Shown here in pieces: positions 42,348 to 49,393 of a DNA stretch of 64,000 nucleotides. Each line of letters starts with the position of its first letter. Positions within the stretch are counted from its first letter, which is position 1. The notes beneath the pieces are model-generated. The model searched no databases. It saw nothing but the letters and a program-made list of their open reading frames with translations, and was not told the DNA's origin. The position numbers and the translations under genes are program-made. This DNA is from Thermoanaerobaculia bacterium. Lineage in GTDB: Bacteria > Acidobacteriota > Thermoanaerobaculia > UBA5066. Location: NCBI GenBank assembly GCA_022071945.1, contig JAJVIN010000001.1:1-64000 (forward strand), in the 5' to 3' direction.

Positions 42348-42362
42348 GGACAAATGGTGTCT
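42348..42362 (-). repeat. 15-bp inverted-repeat element, copy C
   Basis: On the minus strand AGACACCATTTGTCC followed by GTCCCTC, 43 bp upstream of the small membrane protein gene. The first base breaks the outer pair of the repeat. Confidence 0.55.
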
Positions 42363-42396
42363 CCCCCCCCCGCAAGGGGCGCCTCAGACACCTGCC

Positions 42397-42579
42397 TCAG
42401 GGCTCGTTTGAAGCGCGACGCGACTCCTGCATGGCAAGCCGCTCACGATGCCTCCCGCAGAGGACAATCCAGACCTCGAGGCCCCCGACCGTCGCACGCA
42501 CCTTCACCGTGTCGTGCTGGGCTTCGCATCCCGTCGCTTGGCAGGGTACTCCCGGCAGGTTGGCAGTTGTTGTGACCAT
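42397..42579 (-). CDS. Small putative zinc-binding protein
   Basis: A 60-residue frame follows a strong GAGGAGGA ribosome site. It contains Cys13, Cys18, Cys41 and His44 (CQATGC, VLCGRH), which could bind one zinc ion. Apart from that the sequence is short and basic at its end. It lies in the island upstream of the small membrane protein on the same strand. No homolog family is recognised. Confidence 0.55.
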   Translation of the reverse strand: MVTTTANLPGVPCQATGCEAQHDTVKVRATVGGLEVWIVLCGRHRERLAMQESRRASNEP

Positions 42580-42638
42580 CGAACATCCTCCTCAAAGCAC
42601 GCGTACCGCCTCGGGGACTGCCGGGGCGGTCCTCTTCT

Positions 42639-42672
42639 CCTATAAGTGCTATTTCCAGACGATTTCGAGACA
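42639..42672 (-). repeat. Promoter-like repeated block, second copy
   Basis: It begins cctataagtg and ends gatttcgagaca, like 41794-41828. On the minus strand it lies upstream of the 60-residue zinc-binding gene as the first copy lies upstream of the secreted-protein gene. It is probably a duplicated regulatory block. Confidence 0.45.
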
Positions 42673-42760
42673 CCTCAACGAGTTTTTTTTTGAGGGATCG
42701 GGAGATGTTGCGCTGCTCTGACGCCAGCGAGTGGAACCATGGCAATGCCGGGATTCGCCT

Positions 42761-43080
42761 CTACGCCGCCTCCATCCGCTCCTCCCAAAACGCCGGCTCG
42801 GAGGCAGCGACCAGCATCCCGAGGTTCTGGTACTTCCGGAACCCGCCGATGAAGGAGGCTGGGAAGGTCGGGTAGAAGCCGGTCCGCTCGATGAACCTCC
42901 GAGTGGGCCGGATCCAGTGATCGGCCAGCTCGCGCGGGAGGAATCCGCCCTGGCAGGTCTCGCGGCTGAAGGGCTCGAGCGCCATCACCCGGATCGCGTT
43001 CTCGTGGTGCTCGTTCGTCGGGTCGGGCCAGAGCCAGGCGAGCAGGTCTCTCGCGGTGGCCCAGCGTCGGCGGAAGACCT
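42761..43080 (-). pseudogene. Remnant of an unknown (phage-like) gene
   Basis: The minus-strand frame reads about 107 residues of protein-like sequence (RDLLAWLWPDPTNEHHEN, MALEPFSRETCQGGFLPREL, FYPTFPASFIGGFRKYQNL) and stops at 42761. Upstream (to the right) the same frame overlaps the oppositely oriented tail gene and loses protein character near 43080. I take it as the 3' end of a gene cut by recombination. The family is not recognised. Confidence 0.4.
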
Positions 43081-45142
43081 GCAGTTCATCTTGCCGGAAC
43101 TTTCGCAATCCGACCCCGCCTGGGGCGTTTACCTCGGGGCCCTCAGCCAGACCCCCTATCCAACGCTGGCCTATGTCACGGCCCGGCAGTACCTGATGTA
43201 CTGGGACGGGACCAACTGGATCCCCTACGAGACACCCACGGAGGCACCCTCGGCGTGGCGGTTCATCGTCCAGGGACGGCTGATCACGGACACGAGGACG
43301 GGCGTCACCGCCTACTCGACCAACCCGGCGATGTGCCTCCGGCACTTCCTGCTGAGCGTCACCTACGGCGCCGGGATGGACGCCTCCGTCCTCGACGAGC
43401 AGAGCTTCAAGGACGCAGCCGACATCTGCGACCAGGTGGTCGACAGCAAGAAGCGGTACGAACTCAACATCGCGCTCCTCTCGGAAGCGTCCTGTCAGGA
43501 GTGGGCGGACACGATCTGCACCCACTTCGCGGCCCAGCTGTACGTGCAGGACGGGAAGTACCGCCTCTGGGTCGATGGCGCAGCCTCGGACTCGGGGATC
43601 GCCTTCGACACGTCGAACTCGAGGGAGTGGAAGCTCACCGAGACGCCTGTCTCCGAGCGGTCCAGCCGGGTCGTCGTGGAGTACCCGAAGGAAGAGAACC
43701 TCTGGGCGACCGACAAGGCCACCGCGGAGCTGCCCGGGGCCTCCTCGGCGGGTCAGACGCGGGAGGCGGTCTACAAGCTCGAGGGCGTGACTGACGCCAT
43801 GAGGGCTCAGCGGCTGGCGGAGTACCTGCTCAAGGCCCAGGCGATCGCCCCGCTCCGGGTGACATTCACGGCATCACCGCTGGCGGCGCGGCTGGCCAGG
43901 GGAACCCGGTTCAAGCTCACGTTCCCGAACGGCGTCTCCGGACAGGACTTCCTGGTCACCGACCTCCAGCCGCAGGAGAACGGCGAGTTCGTGGTCGAGG
44001 CTCGGGAGTACGACTCGGCGGTCTACACGCCGGGGGTCCCGGTCTCCGGTCCACCCGCTCCGGCCCCAGGTCCCGATCCAAGCGGAACGCCTCCGGACGT
44101 GACGGTGTCAGCCTGGGGGCTTCACACCGCCCGGACGACCGACGAGGCGCTCGGGACGGTCACGGACACGAAGTACGTCAGGCTCGAGTACACGCTCCCC
44201 GCGGACTACGTCTTCGGATCGCGCCTGGTGGTCCGGGGGAAGGTGCAAGGGACGACGATGTCACCGGAGCCGGCCTGGGACGATCTCGGCAACGAGGTCA
44301 CCGTCCCGCTGGCGGGAAACCTGCCTCCGTCGGGCGGGAAGTTCTATCTATTCTGGCCGGTCTCGCATGCCAGCGAGTCCTGGAGCTACTTCCCCTCAGG
44401 GGTGCAGCAGACGCACATCGTCAGCCAAGCTGCCTACAAGGTGATGGTCCGGCTACGATCGCTCGCCGGGAACCTGTCGGTCGGGATCAAGACGTACTCC
44501 CCGGCGGCGTTCTCGTCGACATCGACAGGCACGGACACTGGCTCCTCGAACCAGAACACGAAGGAGCTCCGCCTCGTCGAGACCGGCGGAGGGGCCAACT
44601 ATTGGGCTGTGAAGAGTCCGGCCTCCCTCTCGGCGGACCGCACGCTGACGCTCCCGGACGCCGGTCTCCCCTCCTCGGGCCTGGTCGCAGTCGACTCGGG
44701 CGGGAACATCACGTTTCGGAAGGACTACTCGTTCAGCGCGCACAAGAACACGTCTGATCAGACCGGGATCACCGACTCGACCTGGACAAAGCTGACCTTC
44801 GGATCCGAGGCCTTCGACATGGGCGGCGCGTACGACTCGAGCAACTCCAAGTTCGTGGCGGCCGAGGCCGGGAAGTACGTCCTCTTCGCCCGCACCGCGA
44901 TGGTGCCGGCCGCGACGGAGACGCTCCTGCGGATCGCGCTCTACGTCAACGGAACAAGCGTCCGGGACGGCGTCAGCCAGGGCAGCCTGAGCACGCGAGG
45001 ACTCGGTGTCTCGGTCGAGGCGATCCTGGATCTGGCGGCGAGCGACGAGGTCGAGGTGTACGTCTACCACACGCGGGGATCAGACGGGACGGCCCTGGGG
45101 GCCACGTCTCTCAGCAGGTTTGAGGGGTACCGGATGGGTTGA
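43079..45142 (+). pseudogene. Phage tail tip/fibre protein, 5'-truncated
   Basis: From about 43079 the plus-strand frame encodes 687 residues that resemble phage tail tip (host-specificity, gpJ-like) proteins: GVYLGALSQTPYPTLAYVT, DGTNWIPYE, VDGAASDSGIAFDTSNSREW, QRLAEYLLKAQAIAPLRVTF, then fibre-like domains and a beta-rich end (LAASDEVEVYVYHTRGSDG). A start codon at a normal N-terminus is missing; the frame continues upstream only through the antisense side of another remnant. The frame could still be expressed from an internal ATG (43196). It shows that the element has a phage ancestry. Confidence 0.7.
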
Positions 45143-45193
45143 TGGGACACGGTCAGAGCAGGCATCTCATAAGCGCCGGGCCCCCCAGAAATT

Positions 45194-45242
45194 GTGGCGG
45201 TAATGTGGCGGTAATCCGGCGGCAAGGGGCGGCAAATGGCGG
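45194..45242. promoter_or_regulatory. Phased GGCGG repeats, candidate integrase arm sites, right end
   Basis: Five GGCGG cores start at 45196, 45207, 45218, 45228 and 45238, spaced 11, 11, 10 and 10 bp, each followed by (t/c)aa or similar. The first two copies (ttgtggcggtaatgtggcgg) match the pair at the left end almost exactly. Helical phasing and location 125 bp inside the right repeat suggest binding sites for the integrase or an accessory protein. Confidence 0.55.
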
Positions 45243-45330
45243 TGATCCCCGCGAACCCCGACTCCTGCTGCCCGCCGCCGCCTCCCCTGCCCAGGCCGTC
45301 AGGGACCCCGTAAGTCATTGATTCCCAACG

Positions 45331-45358
45331 AAAAAGGCCCGATTTCTCGGGCCCTTTG
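45331..45358 (-). terminator. Terminator of tRNA-Gly
   Basis: On the minus strand gggcccga-gaaa-tcgggcc is followed by five T residues, 14 bp after the tRNA CCA end. It is inside the element and repeats the left-end terminator, so the element carried its own terminator to replace the one displaced. Confidence 0.8.
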
Positions 45359-45366
45359 TCGTTCTG

Positions 45367-45447
<81 letters not shown>

Positions 45448-45484
45448 ACCGGAGCGCGAAGGTTATCCGGAAGGCGGGGGCGCG

Positions 45485-46087
45485 TCAAGCCGCGCCGTTC
45501 TCTGTCGGCTTCGGTGACTGTTGGGTCGCCGCTCTCCAGGAATAGTGAATCCCCGACACGATAATCAGCCCGCCGGCCGCGAAAAAGCAGGTGATCGGCA
45601 CCCAGTCCGGCATGAGGTCCACGTTGTTGAGCATGATCGCCACGACCGTCGAGATCTCGGCGAAAGTCGTCGCCTTGCCGAGGAAGGATGGCGGGAACGA
45701 GCGAATCTCGAGAGCCAGGAACAGGACGAGCGACACCACCACGATGAGGAGGTCGCGGAACAGCGCCAGCAGCAGCAGCCAGAGCGGCATGTGCATCTTC
45801 GAGGGCGTCGACGGAAGTGCGAAGACGACGAAGGTCGAGACCAGGAAGAGCTTGTCGGCGATCGGGTCGAGGAACGCCCCGAGCGGGGAGCCCATCTGAA
45901 AGCGCCGGGCCAGAAACCCGTCGACCCAGTCCGAGATCGAGGCGGCGAGAAAAATCACCAGCGCAGCCACTTTCCGGCCGTCCAGGATCGCCATGATGAG
46001 GAACGGGAGCGAGATGAGCCGGCCAAACGTCAACAGATTCGGGATCGTCCAGGGCCGCCACTCTATGGGCTCTGACCGCTTCTTCAC
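45485..46087 (-). CDS. pgsA: CDP-alcohol phosphatidyltransferase (phosphatidylglycerophosphate synthase-like)
   Basis: The 200-residue integral membrane enzyme has the CDP-alcohol phosphotransferase motif in DWVDGFLARRFQMGSPLGAF followed by LDPIADK (D-G-xx-A-R-x8-G-x3-D-x3-D). Several hydrophobic helices are visible. It most likely makes phosphatidylglycerophosphate from CDP-diacylglycerol and glycerol-3-phosphate, the first step to phosphatidylglycerol; PgsA is the nearest named member by size and N-terminal TIPNLLTFGRL. Its start overlaps the Crp/Fnr gene by 4 bp, and it is the last protein gene before tRNA-Gly. Confidence 0.9.
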   Translation of the reverse strand: MKKRSEPIEWRPWTIPNLLTFGRLISLPFLIMAILDGRKVAALVIFLAASISDWVDGFLARRFQMGSPLGAFLDPIADKLFLVSTFVVFALPSTPSKMHMPLWLLLLALFRDLLIVVVSLVLFLALEIRSFPPSFLGKATTFAEISTVVAIMLNNVDLMPDWVPITCFFAAGGLIIVSGIHYSWRAATQQSPKPTENGAA

Positions 46088-46788
46088 GAGGTTCTTCGAG
46101 CTCCCCCCGTTCCCGTCGCGGCGTGCTCGGCCTCGAGCTTGACATAGACGACGCGCCCCTTCGGGACGATCAGGGCCTCCTTGGCAAGCTGCGTCATGGT
46201 CCGCGACACCGTCTCGCGGCTCGTCCCGATCGTGTCGGCGATCTCACGCTGCGGCGGCCTCACGACCACGATCCAGTCTCCGCCTGCCCGGCGGCCGCGC
46301 GTCGTGGCCAGGTCGCGGAAGTACCGCGCGAGTCTCCCCTTCACGTCCAGCGACGCGAGCCCTTCAATTGTTGAATTGGCGTGCCTGAGCCTCCTCGAGA
46401 AGCTCGCGAACAGCGCCCGGGTCAACATGAAATTGTTCCGAACCAGATCGAAGAACGCTTCCCTCGTCAAGACCGCGAGCTCGGCCTTCTCTACCGCCGT
46501 CACCGAGGCGGAGCGCCGCGCATCATCGAGGAGCGCCATCTCGCCAAAGAAATCGCCTTCCGCGAGGTTGTTGAGGACGACTTCGCGCCCCTCGGGTGAC
46601 AGAACCGAGACGGCCACACGGCCCTTCACGATCACGAAGAAGGAGTCTCCACGCTCGCCCTGAGTGACGATCCGCTCGCCTCTCTTGAACGTCTTCAGCA
46701 CCGCGGCCTGGGCGACCGCATTGCGGTCCGCCGGAGACAGCCCCTCGAACAGAGTCACCTTCCCGATCAGATCGGTCACGTTGATCAT
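46084..46788 (-). CDS. Crp/Fnr-family transcription regulator
   Basis: The 234-residue protein has a cyclic-nucleotide-binding-like domain (about 10-125) with GDSFFVIVKGRVAV and the phosphate cassette GEMALLDDARRSASVTA. A winged helix follows with QREIADTIGTSRETVSRTMTQL. The Arg-Ser-Ala in the cassette fits a cNMP-binding type, not an Fnr iron-sulfur type (no N-terminal Cys cluster). The start at 46788 overlaps the TPR lipoprotein stop by ATGA. It sits in the same operon as pgsA, but its targets cannot be seen here. Confidence 0.9.
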   Translation of the reverse strand: MINVTDLIGKVTLFEGLSPADRNAVAQAAVLKTFKRGERIVTQGERGDSFFVIVKGRVAVSVLSPEGREVVLNNLAEGDFFGEMALLDDARRSASVTAVEKAELAVLTREAFFDLVRNNFMLTRALFASFSRRLRHANSTIEGLASLDVKGRLARYFRDLATTRGRRAGGDWIVVVRPPQREIADTIGTSRETVSRTMTQLAKEALIVPKGRVVYVKLEAEHAATGTGGARRTS

Positions 46789-48140
46789 CGCACGTACCCC
46801 TCCCGGGCCAGCCGAACCGTTCTTTCGATTGCCCGGATCGCTTCCCGGCCTGTGACGGTTTTCACACTTGAAGCTGGGAGTATGCCGCAAGACTCGAGGG
46901 CTTGCAGGGAAGCGGGCTCGGTCGAGAGACAGCCCGGCATCTTCACCCCGGCCGAAGAGAGGACAGCCAGACGGCGGAGGACGTTCCCGAGTTCCTGGCG
47001 GCTCACCGGAGTCTCCACCCCCACCCGGTGTGTGTCCTCCGAGACCCGGAGAAATCCCAGCCCGATGGCCCGGATGACGGCCTGACGGTCGGGGTGGTCC
47101 ACGACGTCAGTGGCGATCTGGCTCTGCCCCGTCACGGGCCTCTGACGGATCTCGGCCACCGTCCACCACAGCAAGGTCGCGAGCTGCCCCCTCGTCAGCC
47201 GCGGCGAAAGGGCCGCCTTTCGGGCCGGGTCCGGCAGATTCTGGATTCTGAACTCGAGGCGCGCGTTCTCAGCCTTCTCCCGGTACCGTTCTTCCTTCTT
47301 GGCGAGCGAATCGTAGATTCCAACCGCCTCGGCATAGCGGCCCGTCTTCATCGCCATCTCGGCGACCAGGTCTTCCCACTCAAGGCTCTTGGTCCCGCGG
47401 TTACTCGCCTGGACGGCCCACGAGTATGCGTCCTCGAACTTTCCGGAGGCTTCGGCCACCCTCGCGAGGATCTCGTAGCCGCCTGGCGCCCTGGCATCGA
47501 GACTGATCAGCCCGGTTCCGGCCTTCCTCGCCCCTTCGAGATCCCCGCGCTCGAGACTCTGGACGGCGGCGACCCGGGTCTTCTCGTACATCCGCGCCTT
47601 CATCGTCGCGATGCGGTTTACGGCCCTCGCGTCTCCTGGGACGAGCCGGAGCAGTGAGCGGTAGCGATCGAGCGCTTCCCGCTCCCGTCCCAGATTGGCC
47701 AGGACGTCGCCGAGTGCCTCGACCGCCGAGATGTATCCCGGCTGGCGCTGCACCAGTTTCTCCAGACGAGGGAGGGCGGCGCTGACACCTCCTCCCGCGA
47801 TCCCGGCATAGATCTCACCGAGCTCGCAGATGTCGGGATTCGGGATCTGATAGCGGCTGGCCCCAAAAAGGGCGAGGGCACCCTCGTAGTCACGGGCCAG
47901 AAAGGCCTCGACCCCCGCGTCAACGAGGCGCATGTGCTTCTTTTTGAAACCCTTCAAATCCGCCCCTTCGCGAGGGTCGCGAAACCCGAAGGAGGAGTCG
48001 GGAACGGCGACCGCGATCGTCCGGGGAGGCGGAGGAGATCCGCCCTCGCAGGACGCGAGCAAGAGAAACAGGAAAGTGGGGAGGAGCCCTCTCCAGGCAC
48101 CCCTCCCCATCCCTCCCGGAGGCCGGAAGATCCGTGTCAT
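46785..48140 (-). CDS. TPR-repeat lipoprotein
   Basis: The 451-residue protein starts with a lipoprotein signal (LLPTFLFLLLASC, Cys31 as lipid site). TPR-like helices follow (AFLARDYEGALALFGASRYQI, AVEALGDVLANLGREREALDRYRSLL, ILARVAEASGKFEDAYSWAV). The C-terminal 130 residues (LTRGQLATLLWWTVAEIRQ, VSRQELGNVLRRLAVLSSAG) resemble S-layer-homology-type helices. It is probably anchored in the outer or inner membrane and binds other proteins or cell wall. It lies between hfq and the Crp/Fnr gene. Confidence 0.75.
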   Translation of the reverse strand: MTRIFRPPGGMGRGAWRGLLPTFLFLLLASCEGGSPPPPRTIAVAVPDSSFGFRDPREGADLKGFKKKHMRLVDAGVEAFLARDYEGALALFGASRYQIPNPDICELGEIYAGIAGGGVSAALPRLEKLVQRQPGYISAVEALGDVLANLGREREALDRYRSLLRLVPGDARAVNRIATMKARMYEKTRVAAVQSLERGDLEGARKAGTGLISLDARAPGGYEILARVAEASGKFEDAYSWAVQASNRGTKSLEWEDLVAEMAMKTGRYAEAVGIYDSLAKKEERYREKAENARLEFRIQNLPDPARKAALSPRLTRGQLATLLWWTVAEIRQRPVTGQSQIATDVVDHPDRQAVIRAIGLGFLRVSEDTHRVGVETPVSRQELGNVLRRLAVLSSAGVKMPGCLSTEPASLQALESCGILPASSVKTVTGREAIRAIERTVRLAREGYVR

Positions 48141-48175
48141 CTATCGTGAAGCCGTTCCCGCCCCGTCACTCCTCG

Positions 48176-48436
48176 TCAACGATCGAACCCCGGCGCGCGC
48201 GGAGCCATGCCTGGGGACGAAAGGGGCTGCAGCGGCACGACGGACGCGATCGCGTGTTTGTAGAGCATCTCTTCCCTGCCGTCGATCTCGACGACCACCG
48301 CGTACTTGTCGAAACGCCGAATCCGGCCCACCCGTTTTCTCTCCGACAGGAGCGTGATCTCGACGAGGGCGTTGTCCTTCCGGAGCTGGTAAAAGAAACC
48401 ATCCTGGACGTTGATGGCCGGCTTTGCTGTCGCCAT
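48176..48436 (-). CDS. hfq: RNA chaperone Hfq
   Basis: The 86-residue protein has an Sm fold with the N-terminal QDGFFYQLRKDNALVEITLLSE in place of the usual LN..R segment and the conserved YKHAIASVVP Sm2 motif near residues 59-68. Hfq hexamers bind A-rich and U-rich RNA and pair small RNAs with mRNAs. The gene lies 15 bp downstream of miaA, the classical miaA-hfq order, and follows a strong ribosome site. Its Sm1 half is divergent from enterobacterial Hfq, which is common outside proteobacteria. Confidence 0.85.
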   Translation of the reverse strand: MATAKPAINVQDGFFYQLRKDNALVEITLLSERKRVGRIRRFDKYAVVVEIDGREEMLYKHAIASVVPLQPLSSPGMAPRAPGFDR

Positions 48437-48451
48437 AAGAAAATCCCCCTC

Positions 48452-49393
48452 TCAGGAAAAAAGAGCCAGAGCATGCCGACAGGTTCTCTCGAGGAGATCC
48501 GGAGCGTCTGCCCTGAGAGTTATCAACCCAACTTCTTTACGGAACCAGGTTTCCTGGCGTTTTGCGAAGTGCCTCGTCGCCCGAAGTACCTCCTCCTCCC
48601 ACTCGCTCTCGCTCAGGCGTCCCGCCAACAGTTCGACCGTCTCGCGATACCCGATCGCCGCGAATGACGGTGCGGCCGGAGACACTCCCCTTGCAAGCAA
48701 ACCTCGCACCTCATTCGGGAGAGCGGAGACCATCGAACCCTTGAAACGACACTCGATTCTTTCATAGAGCGTGGGACGCGGCAAGGCGAGGTAGACCTTC
48801 ACGCTGGGCCGTTCCCAGCGTTCCCCTGGAGCCTCGACAAAGAGCCGGGACGGACGCCTTCCCGTCGTGAACGCGATCTCGAGGTACCGCATCGATCGCG
48901 CCCAGTCGTTTTCAGAAACCGCATCGCCCGCGACCGGATCGAGAAGCCGCAGCATCCGGTGCAGATGAGGAGCGCCTCTCTTTTCCTCGATCACCTTCAG
49001 GGCTCCCCGAAGGGCCGTGTCGCGCTTCGGACCCACGAAGAGCCCGTCGAAGAAAGCCCGGACGTAGAAACCCGTGCCTCCACAGAGGATGGGCAACCGG
49101 CCCCGCGCCAGGATGTCGTTCGCGATCCGCCGGGCCGTTTCGGCGAACTCCCCCGCCGAGTAGAAGTCCGCCGGGTCCTTGATGTCGATGAGGTGGTGCG
49201 GAACTCGCGAGAGTTCCTCTGCCCGGGGCTTGGCCGTCCCCGCATCCAGGCCGCGATAGACCGCGAAGGCGTCGGCCGAAATGACTTCGCCGTCGAGTTC
49301 CTCCGCAACCCGGATCGCGAGCTCCGTCTTGCCGGACGCCGTCGGGCCCGCGATGGCGAGAATTCCACCCGGCCTTTCGAGTCCGCCTCTCAC
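48452..49393 (-). CDS. miaA: tRNA dimethylallyltransferase MiaA
   Basis: The 313-residue enzyme has P-loop GPTASGKT (16-23), ISADAFAVYRGLDAGTAKP (substrate Asp and Thr residues), PHHLIDIKDP and ILCGGTGFYVRAFFDGL, all MiaA hallmarks. It adds a dimethylallyl group to A37 of tRNAs reading UNN codons. The Met start overlaps the comEC stop by ATGA and hfq follows. Length is typical. Confidence 0.96.
   Translation of the reverse strand: MRGGLERPGGILAIAGPTASGKTELAIRVAEELDGEVISADAFAVYRGLDAGTAKPRAEELSRVPHHLIDIKDPADFYSAGEFAETARRIANDILARGRLPILCGGTGFYVRAFFDGLFVGPKRDTALRGALKVIEEKRGAPHLHRMLRLLDPVAGDAVSENDWARSMRYLEIAFTTGRRPSRLFVEAPGERWERPSVKVYLALPRPTLYERIECRFKGSMVSALPNEVRGLLARGVSPAAPSFAAIGYRETVELLAGRLSESEWEEEVLRATRHFAKRQETWFRKEVGLITLRADAPDLLERTCRHALALFS

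Noticed and set aside
42731-43078. Upstream extension of the tail gene to an ATG at 42731
   Set aside because: This part is the antisense side of a minus-strand protein-like remnant and lacks tail-protein character, so the tail gene is better seen as truncated near 43079.
45194-45242. GGCGG repeats as a CRISPR or minisatellite
   Set aside because: Units of 10-11 bp without spacers, repeated near the other end of the island next to the integrase, fit arm-type binding sites better.
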